Shown here one piece after another: positions 9,191 through 18,569 of a stretch of 64,000 nt of DNA. The notes below the pieces were generated by a model. The model saw only the letters and a list, made by a program, of their open reading frames with translations, did not search any database and had not been told where the DNA came from. Positions within the stretch are counted from its first letter, which is position 1, and the number at the start of each line of letters is the position of its first letter. Both the position numbers and the translations under genes were made by a program. Where the stretch lies: positions 186,001 to 250,000 of the forward strand of contig NZ_JAAWWK010000001.1 of assembly GCF_012272835.1 (NCBI RefSeq), given 5' to 3'. Origin of the DNA: Spongiibacter thalassae (lineage in GTDB: Bacteria; Pseudomonadota; Gammaproteobacteria; Pseudomonadales; Spongiibacteraceae).

Positions 9191-10543
9191 ATGAAACTCC
9201 CAAAATGGCTACTCAGCCCTTTTACCACATTGGCTGAGCGCTATTACCCAGAGCCATTTGTTTTTGCAGTTGTGATGACGTTGCTGACGCTAGTGTGTGC
9301 GCTACTGGCGACAGACACCACACCTGCCGGTGCTCTTCAGGCCTGGGGTGATGGCCTACCCAGCCTTCTGTCCTTCACTGCGCAATTAAGCATTACACTG
9401 TTGAGCGCTCATGCGCTCGCGCACACCGACCAGGTTCAACGCTTACTTAAAAAGATTGGTGGCATACCGCGCAACGCTTCAGCAGCCTATTCTCTCGTTG
9501 CACTTACCGCAGGTACGGCATCCTTGATTGCGTGGTCTTTGGGCTTGGTTGTTGGCGCCGCAATTGCGCGTCATGTCGCTATTGAGTGCAGCAAACGGGG
9601 CATACGCGTCCATTACCCCTTGTTGGTCGCTTCCGCCTACGGCGGATTCGTTATCTGGCATATGGGTTACTCAGCTTCTGCCCCGCTTTTTGTGGCTACC
9701 GAGGGTCACTCGCTGCAAGCCGAAATGGGTATTATCCCGATTACAGAAACTATATTTACGCTGAATAACGCTGTACTTGCCGGCATAGCACTCGCAGCCG
9801 TCGCTATTTTATGCCCGCTGATGCGACCAGACGAGAAAGATATTATTGAAGTCGATCGCGCATTGCTTGATGAACCTTCCAATAATGAAGTGACTAGCCA
9901 GGACGTATGCCAAACCCCCGCACAAAAATTGGAAAATCTTAGACCGCTATCTGCGTCTATTGGACTTGCCTTGCTCGCCTATATTGCATATAGCTTTCAT
10001 CAAAAGGGGTTTTATCTCACGCTGGATATCGTCAACTGGTCCTTTGTTGCAGCAGGACTTCTACTCGCTCGATCACCGCGACATTATGTCCAGCTCATTG
10101 AAGGCGCTGGTGGTGCCGTCGGTCCGATTATCCTGATGTATCCGTTCTACGCAGGTATCCTCGGCTTGATGACAGGAACAGGTTTAGCTGGGGTGATATC
10201 CGATTTTTTCGCGTCGGTTGCAAGCGCAGAAACACTTGGTATGGCAGCATTCTTTTCCGCAGGATTAATTAACCTGTTCATTCCTTCCGGAGGGGGGCAG
10301 TGGGCAGTACAGGGTCCCATTTTTGTTGAAGCCGCAAATCTGCTTCAGGTCGACCACTCAGTGGTAGTGCTTGCTGTTGCCTACGGTGATCAATGGACCA
10401 ATATGATCCAGCCGTTCTGGACGATTCCCTTGTTGGCGATAGCGGGTTTAAAATTGCGACAAATCATGGGATATACCGTAATGATATTTCTGGTCACTGG
10501 TGTGATTTTTTCTGCGGGCTTGCTCAGTCTGGGATCAGGTTAA
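9191..10543 (+). CDS. atoE: Short-chain fatty acid transporter, AtoE family
   Basis: A 450-residue inner-membrane protein with about ten hydrophobic segments. It opens with the family-typical PFTTLAERYYPEPFVFA and contains the conserved NLFIPSGGGQWAVQGPI near residue 360 and YGDQWTNMIQPFW near 400, hallmarks of the AtoE/short-chain fatty acid uptake family. It probably imports a short or aryl-substituted carboxylate for the CoA ligase encoded at the head of the same operon. It is last gene of the operon, 30 bases after the alcohol dehydrogenase. The hydrophilic stretch at about residues 215-245 is a cytoplasmic loop. Family call is strong; the transported acid is inferred. Confidence 0.9.
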   Translation: MKLPKWLLSPFTTLAERYYPEPFVFAVVMTLLTLVCALLATDTTPAGALQAWGDGLPSLLSFTAQLSITLLSAHALAHTDQVQRLLKKIGGIPRNASAAYSLVALTAGTASLIAWSLGLVVGAAIARHVAIECSKRGIRVHYPLLVASAYGGFVIWHMGYSASAPLFVATEGHSLQAEMGIIPITETIFTLNNAVLAGIALAAVAILCPLMRPDEKDIIEVDRALLDEPSNNEVTSQDVCQTPAQKLENLRPLSASIGLALLAYIAYSFHQKGFYLTLDIVNWSFVAAGLLLARSPRHYVQLIEGAGGAVGPIILMYPFYAGILGLMTGTGLAGVISDFFASVASAETLGMAAFFSAGLINLFIPSGGGQWAVQGPIFVEAANLLQVDHSVVVLAVAYGDQWTNMIQPFWTIPLLAIAGLKLRQIMGYTVMIFLVTGVIFSAGLLSLGSG

Positions 10544-11185
10544 AGGCCAATCGGCAATGCTCCAGAAGTATGGCCAGAGCCATGTGTTTCCTGTCGACTG
10601 TCGATATCGTAGTGTTGTAATAACGGAAAATGAATTGCGTCGCCAAGCAGCATCCATGGACTTATCCCCATGCCACTTTCACAGTGTGATTTAAATTAAA
10701 GTTATTAATATAAAAATACGCTTGGCTCGGAAAATCTAATTGCGATTGCAACGGGGTTCAAAAATTAAGTGAATCCTTGGTAAGCAGGGCGGAAAAATCG
10801 ACAAGCGGAATGCCCTGTTAAATTGTGTATATACTCAACTCGTAACCCATTCCCTGCTTGCTGTTATCAAGCCATCAGAACTACCTTCGGGCAAGCCTTG
10901 GCTTATACCGTAATGCCGCTTTTACGGACGAGATAATTTGCGTCGGTGTTCCTGTGCTTTAATCGAGCTGGCTGCCCTCGCTCGTCTTTGAAAAGCCTGC
11001 ATACTAATTAATTGCGCTAATGGTGAGTGTGTTGATCTCTGGCAAAAATGGTACTTATTTCGCACCGCAATAAGACAAAGAATTGCTGTATTTACATGTG
11101 TGTATGTTATATTGTATTACAAAATAAGACGGCCGCCAGAGGTGCTTGCGCCTTCTGAGTATCAGGCAACAAACCTGGAGTAATA
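10544..11185. other. Intergenic region with operator near its right end
   Basis: 642 bases without a credible gene. A weak 5-bp hairpin (ATGGC at 10570-10574, GCCAT at 10579-10583) is the only sign of a 3' end for the transporter operon. The rest is AT-rich, with the operator-like palindrome at 11110-11124 about 60 bases before the kinase start. Confidence 0.5.
11110..11124. promoter_or_regulatory. Candidate GntR/FadR-type operator upstream of the APH-like kinase
   Basis: TATTGTATTACAAAA: the left arm and core TTGTATTACAA (11112-11122) match the FadR-subfamily pattern TnGTnnnACnA exactly, and the 15-mer differs from the perfect palindromes near 20.95 and 22.1 kb only at the right edge. Confidence 0.5.
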
Positions 11186-12229
11186 TTGACCGCCATGACC
11201 GATGTAGTTGACCTTAATGCTTTGAAGAATTGGATGGATTCCCAGGAACTGGGTAGTGGAGAAATTACTAATTCCCACCTGTTGACTGGTGGCACGCAGA
11301 ACATACTAATGCAGTTCGATCGCTCCGGCAGATCCTACGTACTTCGTCGTCCCCCCATTCACACTCGGCAAAACTCCAACAAGACCATGCAAAGAGAAGC
11401 TACCGTGCTCTCGGCTCTTTCTGGCTCCAATGTGCCCCACCCGGGTTTTATCGCGGCCTGTGACGATACCGATGTGCTGGGCGCTAATTTTTACTTGATG
11501 GAGCCAATAGTTGGTTTCAATGTGTTAAATGGTTTACCAGATTTGCACCAGTCCAGTGAAGACCTGCAGCGTCGAATGGCCTTCTCACACATGGAAGCGC
11601 TGGCAGCGCTTGGCGCCATTGACTACAAAGCTGTTGGCTTGGAAAACTTTGGCAAGATTGACGGCTTCCTGACAAGGCAAGCGCCGCGTTGGCTGGAACA
11701 GCTGGAGCGCTACAAAAAATATACAGAGTGGCCAGGTTTGGGTAATGCCGAAAGTATCGATGCCATCGCTGGTTGGCTGGACGAAAACTGCCCAGCTTCC
11801 TTTGAGCCTGGTGTACTCCATGGCGACGCGCACGTGGGCAATGTTATGTTCAGGCTCGACAGCGGTGAAGTTGCTGCATTGATCGACTGGGAGCTTGCCA
11901 CAATTGGCGACCCACTTATTGATCTTGGCTGGATTATCGCAACCTGGCCAGAGGTGGATGGCACCGAAACGTTGATGCTTGAGGTTGCAGGTTGGGAGTC
12001 GCGACCGACGATTGAAGAGCTGATCGAACATTACGGTAAGCATTCACATCGAGACCTGAGCAATATTAACTGGTACGGCGTACTGGCATGCTTCAAGCTC
12101 GCGATAATCCTCGAAGGTACTTATGCCAGGTACTGCGCAGGAAAAGCGCCAAAAGATGTCGCTGAAAGACTGCATGAGTCCGCGCTTAGGCTAATCGCTC
12201 GTGCACTCACGTTGATAGATAAGAGCTAG
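11186..12229 (+). CDS. APH-family phosphotransferase, ACAD10-like kinase
   Basis: A 347-residue kinase-fold protein of the aminoglycoside/choline kinase superfamily. The catalytic loop is LHGDAHVGNVM with the Mg-binding aspartate in ALIDWELATIGDP, which is the signature of the ACAD10/ACAD11 kinase domain. In animals this domain phosphorylates 4-hydroxyacyl-CoAs so that the fused dehydrogenase can process them; in bacteria it is often a separate gene, as here. The acyl-CoA dehydrogenase of matching type is at 6767. Two starts compete: TTG 11186, 5 bases after GGAG, and ATG 11195, spaced 14 bases. It carries its own operator-like palindrome and is a single-gene unit. The 4-hydroxy-acid role is inference from the family. 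Confidence 0.85.
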   Translation: MTAMTDVVDLNALKNWMDSQELGSGEITNSHLLTGGTQNILMQFDRSGRSYVLRRPPIHTRQNSNKTMQREATVLSALSGSNVPHPGFIAACDDTDVLGANFYLMEPIVGFNVLNGLPDLHQSSEDLQRRMAFSHMEALAALGAIDYKAVGLENFGKIDGFLTRQAPRWLEQLERYKKYTEWPGLGNAESIDAIAGWLDENCPASFEPGVLHGDAHVGNVMFRLDSGEVAALIDWELATIGDPLIDLGWIIATWPEVDGTETLMLEVAGWESRPTIEELIEHYGKHSHRDLSNINWYGVLACFKLAIILEGTYARYCAGKAPKDVAERLHESALRLIARALTLIDKS

Positions 12230-12591
12230 GGTAGGGTGGTGATTGAAGGTAGGGCTCTGGCGCGATTTTTGAGTGCCAGAAAATTCCGCTTTAAGTAATA
12301 TGGCCCGTCCATATATTGTATGCGGCTGCGGAGCGATGGTTCGGCCGCGCATTCAAGGTAATACTGCAGGGCTTTTGTTAAGCTAGGGCACTATAGGTGA
12401 GCAGCAGAAATAACAGGCTCGTTTGCGTTGTAGGCTGATCTCGCCTAATAGACGCAAACCTGACGTCTAGATGTCCGAGCAAAAATTTTGATACGGTGCG
12501 CGTCCGGTAGCGATATTCGAAGCACCTGCACAGAAGTTAAATTGGGGTGGTACTCACGCCTGGTTGGCCTCAAAGCTCGTGCTAGCCTTCC
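12230..12591. other. Intergenic region between convergent genes
   Basis: 362 bases between the ends of the kinase gene (plus) and the formylglycine-generating enzyme gene (minus). I see no gene, no clear terminator hairpin with a T-run and no repeat. Confidence 0.5.
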
Positions 12592-13593
12592 TTAGTTAAT
12601 ATCCTTTACGAGACGAAAGCCAACATGGTTGCTACTGGTATTGGGATCCCCTTTTCCCCTTGCCCCTGGACGATATCGAGCGCAGTAATCGTCGGTACAC
12701 AAAAAGGAGCCTCCTTTTTGTACTCGAAAAGGCGCTAGCTTGCTGTTGGGGGAGGGGCCCTTTGGATTGTCCGCAACCCCGTTTTCCAGCTGCTTGTAAT
12801 AGGTGGGGTCATACCAGTCTTGAACCCACTCCCACACGTTTCCTGCAACATCATATAGGCCCATGCCGTTCGCACTGAAAGTGGCTACTGGTGAGGTGGC
12901 GAAAAATCCGTCCTCACTTGTATTTTTGTGGGGGAAAATGCCCTGAAATATATTGGCTAAAAAATTTCCTCTGCCGTGTTGTTGATTACCCCATGAGAAC
13001 TCTGCCTGCGATAGCCCACCTCGTGCCGCTAATTCCCATTCGGCTTCAGTGGGAAGTCGTTTGTTTGCCCAGCTTGCATAGGCCGATGCATCCTCCCATG
13101 TGACGTGCACAACGGGGTGGTTCATCCGTTCCGAGATTGTGGAGCCAGGGCCTTCCGGGTGACGCCAGTTCGCGTTGGGGATAAAGCGCCACCATTGAGT
13201 GTAATCGCGCTTATTAACCGGTATTTTGGGGGCGGTGAATACTAAAGAACCGGGTACCAGTAATGAGGGATCAACCCCTGGGTAATCCTTCGGATCCAGC
13301 GGTCGCTCCGCCGTGGTGATATACCCTGTGGCGCTTACAAATTCCTGAAATGCGGCGTTGGTTACTTCGGTTGCATCGATATAGAAAGAATTTACTCGCA
13401 CTTTATGAAGTGGCATGGCATCCGGAGTCATCGGATGATCGAGGCCCATAGTAAAGACTTGCCCCGGGATAAATACCATTCCTTCAGGCGTTGACGGAAC
13501 TGCGACAGATTTAAATAGATAAAAAGATACCAGAGCAAAAAAAAGCGCCAGCAGAACTCCCGCCCGTTTCGATACTTTCATAATACTATGCAC
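12592..13593 (-). CDS. Formylglycine-generating enzyme (SUMF1/FGE), membrane-anchored
   Basis: A 333-residue FGE-sulfatase domain protein. It begins MVFIPGQVFTMG at about residue 39, holds the central WEDASAYASWANKRLPTEAEWE core and the DVAGNVWEWVQDWY segment, and ends GFRLV. The active-site pair is visible: GGSFLCTDDYC gives Cys 299 and Cys 304, with the same spacing and context as the copper-binding cysteines of human SUMF1. It oxidises the cysteine of a sulfatase CxPSR motif to formylglycine. The obvious client is the sulfatase encoded just upstream (199-base gap, same strand). Residues about 11-28 form a hydrophobic segment after a positive start, so the protein is likely anchored facing the periplasm; this is less usual than a cytoplasmic bacterial FGE. 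Confidence 0.92.
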   Translation of the reverse strand: MHSIMKVSKRAGVLLALFFALVSFYLFKSVAVPSTPEGMVFIPGQVFTMGLDHPMTPDAMPLHKVRVNSFYIDATEVTNAAFQEFVSATGYITTAERPLDPKDYPGVDPSLLVPGSLVFTAPKIPVNKRDYTQWWRFIPNANWRHPEGPGSTISERMNHPVVHVTWEDASAYASWANKRLPTEAEWELAARGGLSQAEFSWGNQQHGRGNFLANIFQGIFPHKNTSEDGFFATSPVATFSANGMGLYDVAGNVWEWVQDWYDPTYYKQLENGVADNPKGPSPNSKLAPFRVQKGGSFLCTDDYCARYRPGARGKGDPNTSSNHVGFRLVKDIN

Positions 13594-13792
13594 ATTTTCA
13601 AAATATCGTGCCCAAATTTATCGAGATTGTGCTGTCTATCGAATATGCGATTAAGGTCTGGATGATTAACCCCATTGATCTCAATGTATTTCTATTTTCC
13701 AGTGAAGGAATGGCGTAATCGATTCCTTCAAGGCTGATCGGCACTTCTACGCAAGCCGCTACTGAAGCTTTACCGGTTTAATCGGGGTTATA

Positions 13793-15529
13793 TCAATATG
13801 TCCACCACGTTTTTCCGGGTAGTACAATGTTCGCAGCTTTTTGGTATTCCTCCCATTTCCCAATCATTTTTTCGAGCATTTCCGGCTGGGTGGCTGCCAG
13901 GTTGTTGCTTTCAGAAGGATCGTTCGAGAGGTCGTACAGCTCCCATTGGTTTTCTCCGTAGGGTGGGGGCATCCGCAATAACTTCCAATCTCCGAATCGT
14001 ACACTGTGCTTTCCAAAAAGCTCCCAGCCCATCATGGCTTTACCGCTGTGGACGGTATCGCTATTGCCGGATAGCATTTCCAGCATGGATTTACCTTCTA
14101 TCGGGTGTACTTTTCGCCCGTTATAATATGACCCATGCCTATCTATTTCAGCGTAGTCGAGCAGCGTTGGGAAGATGTCCTTGACGCTGGCAAATTGGTG
14201 GAATTGCCGGTTTTTCTGAACACCTTTACCGCTAATAAAAGCAGGTGCGATTATTCCGCCTTGTGTAGGGAAACCCTTGTAAATTCTATGTGGTCCTATC
14301 GACGCGCGAGCCCAATGAGGCCCTAAATCGATGAAGGAGTTTGCCTTGCCGAGGTTCTCGTAACTATTGTCGCAGCAGTCTATTCCGAACATCGTGCTCA
14401 GTTCAATTAGTGGCACCAAATAATCCATTTCATGCCCTTCGGCGCCATTGTCGGATAGAAAGACAAAGAGTGTGTTCTCGTATTTCCCTACGTCTTTTAA
14501 ATGCGACACGAAACGGCCGAAGGCGTTGTCCATGTCATCGATCATCGCAGCGTAAACTGCCATGCGCCGTGCTTCGTATTTTTGTTCTTCTGCAGTAAGG
14601 CTGTCCCATCGCTTCAGATCATCGTTTACATATGGATGGGGCTCTTTGGGACTGTCCAGGAGACCTTTTTCGACGAGCGATTGCATTCTTTGCCTGGCTA
14701 GTAGCTCGTAGCCCAGTCGGTACCTTTCTTCATACTTTTGAATCGTTTCTTGCTTGGCTTGCAGGGGCCAGTGCGGTGCTGTGTAGGCGAGAACTGCGAA
14801 AAATGGCCGCCCGGATGGCGCATCTTGGTCGATATAACTAATAAGCTTGTCAGTGTAAAAATCGCTGGAGTAGAAGTTCTTCGGCAAGCTTGCGTTCCGT
14901 CCATCTTCACGGTAGCGCGCTTTGCGCTGCAACGGAATAACTGGCAGTTCGTTGAAATGACCGGCTCCGCCTTCCAGTTGTACAAAGGATCGCTGAAAAC
15001 CAAATACAGGTGGGCTATTTTCTGCGCCGTAGCCTAAATGCCATTTCCCTGCAATATAGGTATGGTATCCCGAGTCGAGAAAGACCTCGCTCAATGACGC
15101 GGCGCTTTTGTTAAGCTTTCCCTCGTATCCTTCGATGCCTTTCTGATTGGATGCAATAGTGTTCTCATTGAAGACACCAAGGCCAACGAGGTGGTTATCC
15201 ACGCCTGTCATTAGCATTGCGCGGCTTGGTGAGCATGCTGCACCAACATGAAATTGCGAAAATTGGACGCCGTTTTTTGCGAGATTGTCGAGGTTGGGCG
15301 TTTCGATTTCGCTACCGTAGCTGCCTAAGTCGGTGTAGCCTAGATCATCCGCCACAACGACGACGATATTGGGCTTGTCCGCCACTTGAGAGACAGGGCT
15401 GCTGGGGAAAGGAACCTCTGGCAGCGCATCCTTGCTGGCATTGGGCTTGACAACAAATTGAAATACAGCGAAACCCATTAGCGACGCTATAGAAACAGTT
15501 AGTACGGATTTTTTCCAGCTAATTATCAC
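13793..15529 (-). CDS. Arylsulfatase, Cys-type, N-terminally anchored or exported
   Basis: A 578-residue type I sulfatase. The formylglycine motif is CSPSR, Cys 99 to Arg 103, with metal-binding Asp-Asp at 61-62 (VADDLGYTDLG), GKWHLG in the middle and FLSDNGAEG further on. Sulfatases of this group hydrolyse aryl or alkyl sulfate esters in the periplasm. The N-terminus has a hydrophobic stretch (residues 9-27) after lysines and no evident AxA site, suggesting an uncleaved anchor. The matching maturation enzyme follows on the same strand. Next to TonB receptors and sterol-type enzymes, a sulfated hydrophobic substrate such as a steroid sulfate is plausible but unproven. Confidence 0.93.
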   Translation of the reverse strand: MIISWKKSVLTVSIASLMGFAVFQFVVKPNASKDALPEVPFPSSPVSQVADKPNIVVVVADDLGYTDLGSYGSEIETPNLDNLAKNGVQFSQFHVGAACSPSRAMLMTGVDNHLVGLGVFNENTIASNQKGIEGYEGKLNKSAASLSEVFLDSGYHTYIAGKWHLGYGAENSPPVFGFQRSFVQLEGGAGHFNELPVIPLQRKARYREDGRNASLPKNFYSSDFYTDKLISYIDQDAPSGRPFFAVLAYTAPHWPLQAKQETIQKYEERYRLGYELLARQRMQSLVEKGLLDSPKEPHPYVNDDLKRWDSLTAEEQKYEARRMAVYAAMIDDMDNAFGRFVSHLKDVGKYENTLFVFLSDNGAEGHEMDYLVPLIELSTMFGIDCCDNSYENLGKANSFIDLGPHWARASIGPHRIYKGFPTQGGIIAPAFISGKGVQKNRQFHQFASVKDIFPTLLDYAEIDRHGSYYNGRKVHPIEGKSMLEMLSGNSDTVHSGKAMMGWELFGKHSVRFGDWKLLRMPPPYGENQWELYDLSNDPSESNNLAATQPEMLEKMIGKWEEYQKAANIVLPGKTWWTY

Positions 15530-15689
15530 CGTTCAATTCCTATTATGTTTTTGGTCATGGAAGTTGTGGGTCATAGATCTTTGCGGACTACATTTTACTT
15601 TAAGTGCATCATGCGGTCACGACCAATTTGGAGGTAGCGAGTTTCACGTTTTTTTTATTTTACAGCAAGATTATGCCTGGATGTGCAAT

Positions 15690-15721
15690 CAGCTACTGCC
15701 TCGAAAGTGAGGCAGTAGCTG
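15690..15721 (-). terminator. Strong 13-bp hairpin after the TonB receptor gene
   Basis: CAGCTACTGCCTC (15690-15702) and its exact complement (15709-15721) enclose a 6-base loop. It starts 20 bases beyond the stop of the receptor gene on the minus strand. No T-run follows, so it may protect the transcript 3' end rather than be a classic intrinsic terminator. Confidence 0.6.
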
Positions 15722-15741
15722 TATTGACAAGCGAATTGATA

Positions 15742-18048
15742 CTAGAAGGCGTAGCGGAAATTCATAACATACATTCTCGGATCTTCCAGATTACCGAAGA
15801 ATGAGCCGGGGACTATAAACTGCGGGCCACCAAAGTTGATCGTCCGCTCGTCTGTCAGGTTCAACGCCGACAGGCTGACACCCCATGTGTTGTCAATATT
15901 GCTCAGGCCGATGTTTGCATTGAATTTCCAATAGTCGTCCTGAAGCGTGGCGCTCTCCTGAGCTGGTGCAAAGTAATACTCGTCGCTGTATTTGGCATCA
16001 AGGCGAGCATTGAACACTAGGCTACCAAATGCCTTCGTATAATCGATAAACGCGCTAGCGCTGGTATCCGGGGCTGACTGCAAAGGCCTTCCACTGTAGT
16101 CTTCAAGTCCGTCGTCACTGGCCTGGCATTCTGCGGACTGTTCACTCTGAACGGTGGGGCACTGGCCCTGGTATTCGCGATAACGGGCTCGTAGGACGGC
16201 GGCGTTGACACCCAGTAATATTTCTTCGGTAGCGAGGAATGTGAGTTCCAGCTCAGCACCTTTACTCACGGAGCTACCGGCATTGCCTACGATAAAGGCG
16301 TCTCCGGAAAAGATTGACACCTGTAAGTCGGTAAAATTTGTATAGAAGATAGCGGAGTTTAGTCGTAGGCGCCGGTCGAACAATTCCATTTTGGCACCCA
16401 GTTCATAGTTCCTGGCGCGCTCTTCGTCGAATGCAAACGCATTAATATCACCCGATGCTTCAGAAGCATTGAAACCACCGCCCTTGGTTGCCCGCGCATG
16501 GGTGAAATACAGGTTTATATCGTCGTTTACAATCCATTGCAGATTGAACGTGCCGTCGGTGTTTGCCTCTTTTCGCGTTTGCGTCGGGTAATCGTATGCG
16601 TTAACGCCTGTTGCGTTGACGACTAATAAAGTAAGAGGGTTGTCCTCTGGCGTTTCCGAGCGGTAGTTGTTAATGGTTTGCACGGCAGACGCCGACTTTT
16701 CTTCAAACGAGCGACGTGCCCCCAGGGTGGCGCTGAAGTTGTCAGTGATATTCCAGGTTGCCTGAAAGAAGCCCGAGTAACCTTCGGTAGCTTCAAAATA
16801 GTCTCGTACGATGGTAAAGGCGAATTCCGGGAGCTGAAGGTCAATGTCCAGATTGGTGTTCGGTAGCACTAAATCTCGCTTCAAGTAATAAAGCCCGCCC
16901 ATATAGTCTATGCGGCCGCCAACAGGGGATGTAAAGCGCAGTTCGTGTGATACTTGCTCAAAGTCTTCGTTATTGTTTGAGACCAGCAAAGTTGAGCCGC
17001 TTAAGTCGCCGTCTACGGCGATCATCCTGTCATACTCGGAATATCCACCAATGTAGGTGGCCTCAAACTCACCTATCTGCTGCGCGACGTTGAGCGTAAA
17101 GCTGCTGGCCTCCTGATTCAAAAAGCTGTCCTTCGCTTGGCCGTCAGTGAAATTTGTAGTGTCGAAAACGTAGTCTTCGCCTGCGGCTTCCTGTGCTGAG
17201 ATAACAGCATTAGTAAAGGGAATCAACGCTGCATTTGTTTGTGTTGTGTCTCGGTCACGGTGGATAAGCTGGTTCCTGCCTCCTTTTCTATCGACTTTGC
17301 TCTGCTCAAACTTTGCCCATAGCTCAGTATAGTCAGACGGAGCCCAATCAATGATCAGGCGCGTAGCCTGAGCTGAAGAAGAATAATCGGATTCACCTGG
17401 GCCCTCCCCCCGATAGTCATTTTCTAAAAACGCTTTATTTTCTGCTTTTTTGACAACCAGGCGAGCGCCAAGACCGGCTGATTCGAGTACCGGGCCTGAC
17501 AGAGTGCCGGAGAGTGTAGTGCTACCATAATTGGCCTCATAGCTGCTTTGAACGCTGCCTTCAAACTCCTCGCTGGGTCTGGCGCTGTGAATACTGATAG
17601 CACCTGCGATGGAATTCTTACCAAAAATTACGCCTTGAGGTCCGCGCAGCACCTCAACACGCTGCACATCTAAAAATGGAATTTGGAACTGCGGCCCGCG
17701 GCCAGCGTATATACCGTCGACGTAAAGCCCCACACTTTGTTCAAACGCATAATTGCCCGCGCCGGAGCCCAGGCCACGCATCGAGATAATGTTGGAACCG
17801 GGTGATTCGCTGATATTCAGGTTTGGCACGATAGTCGCCATTTCCTCAAGAGTCGAGATGCCGTTTTTTTCCATTGCTTCAGCAGAAACGGCGTTGATCG
17901 ACACCGGTACGTCCTGGATGCTTTCGCTACGTTTTTGGGCCGTAACAATAACCTCTTCTAGTTGTGGTGCGCTCATTACATTTGTCGAGCTAAAGGACAT
18001 TATTGCGAGACAAGTCGAAATGATTTTATTTATCGGTGTGGGTCTCAT
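15742..18048 (-). CDS. TonB-dependent outer membrane receptor, copy 1 of a tandem pair
   Basis: A 768-residue outer-membrane receptor. A signal peptide (to about residue 27) precedes a TonB-box-like LEEVIVTAQKR. A plug domain follows with SMRGLGSG, VGLYVDGIYAG and VEVLRGPQGVIFGKN, then a beta-barrel ending in the outer-membrane C-terminal signature YVMNFRYAF. It takes up a large or scarce ligand using TonB energy; the plug type is that of catabolic receptors in steroid- and terpenoid-degrading proteobacteria rather than of classical siderophore receptors. It is very similar along its length to the receptor at 18570-20891, clearly a duplication. It sits downstream of that copy and upstream of the sulfatase on the same strand. 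Ligand unknown. Confidence 0.93.
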   Translation of the reverse strand: MRPTPINKIISTCLAIMSFSSTNVMSAPQLEEVIVTAQKRSESIQDVPVSINAVSAEAMEKNGISTLEEMATIVPNLNISESPGSNIISMRGLGSGAGNYAFEQSVGLYVDGIYAGRGPQFQIPFLDVQRVEVLRGPQGVIFGKNSIAGAISIHSARPSEEFEGSVQSSYEANYGSTTLSGTLSGPVLESAGLGARLVVKKAENKAFLENDYRGEGPGESDYSSSAQATRLIIDWAPSDYTELWAKFEQSKVDRKGGRNQLIHRDRDTTQTNAALIPFTNAVISAQEAAGEDYVFDTTNFTDGQAKDSFLNQEASSFTLNVAQQIGEFEATYIGGYSEYDRMIAVDGDLSGSTLLVSNNNEDFEQVSHELRFTSPVGGRIDYMGGLYYLKRDLVLPNTNLDIDLQLPEFAFTIVRDYFEATEGYSGFFQATWNITDNFSATLGARRSFEEKSASAVQTINNYRSETPEDNPLTLLVVNATGVNAYDYPTQTRKEANTDGTFNLQWIVNDDINLYFTHARATKGGGFNASEASGDINAFAFDEERARNYELGAKMELFDRRLRLNSAIFYTNFTDLQVSIFSGDAFIVGNAGSSVSKGAELELTFLATEEILLGVNAAVLRARYREYQGQCPTVQSEQSAECQASDDGLEDYSGRPLQSAPDTSASAFIDYTKAFGSLVFNARLDAKYSDEYYFAPAQESATLQDDYWKFNANIGLSNIDNTWGVSLSALNLTDERTINFGGPQFIVPGSFFGNLEDPRMYVMNFRYAF

Positions 18049-18569
18049 TTTTATCGTACCTTTGCGGTTAAAGAGATTACGAGTTTGTAAAAATATTCGG
18101 TAATTATTTGCTATTTCAGTGCTCTGCTTATCGTCTTTCTGATGATTCTGTCGCGCAGCAGGTCAAATCTGGAAATAACGGACTGTTTGAAAACAGCCGG
18201 GTTAAGCTGGAGCTTCACAAAATTATTCTTGGTTACAGTGCTTGGAGGCATTGCTCGGATGCTCATTAAGCAACCAATTTCGCCACTCCAAGCCAAATGC
18301 TTCTGCTTATGAGGGTTCAGGTTGCCCAATAATGCACTAGTGCATGATCATAGGTCAACACCTGCTGCACCGTTGCTTATAACTTGTTTGGTGAGTTCGA
18401 GTGGTGGTTAGAGGCTTTTCTTATATGGGATGTCTGTCATCACTGAAGTAGCAGAAAAGGCAAGGGAAAGGTAAAAGGCGAGGAAAAAAGGCAATTGCAG
18501 CTGAAATGGTGACATATTGCCACCGTTTCATCGATGAAACGGTGGCAATATTGAGTTACTTCACTAACG
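18049..18569. other. Region between the duplicated receptor genes
   Basis: 521 bases holding the promoter of copy 1 and the hairpin after copy 2. A 72-codon minus-strand frame (18111-18329) has no recognisable motif and is not called. No copy of the TATTGTAwTACAATA palindrome was found in front of copy 1, unlike copy 2. Confidence 0.45.
18514..18551 (-). terminator. Perfect 38-base palindrome after TonB receptor copy 2
   Basis: Bases 18514-18551 read the same on both strands: ATATTGCCACCGTTTCATC followed by its exact complement, giving a 19-bp stem without unpaired bases. It begins 18 bases past the receptor stop on the minus strand, in the same relative place as the hairpin after copy 1 but unrelated in sequence. 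No T-run follows. A terminator or mRNA-stabilising structure is likely. Confidence 0.6.

Noticed and set aside
18111-18329. 72-codon minus-strand frame between the TonB receptor genes
   Set aside because: No motif, no clear ribosome site; probably chance.
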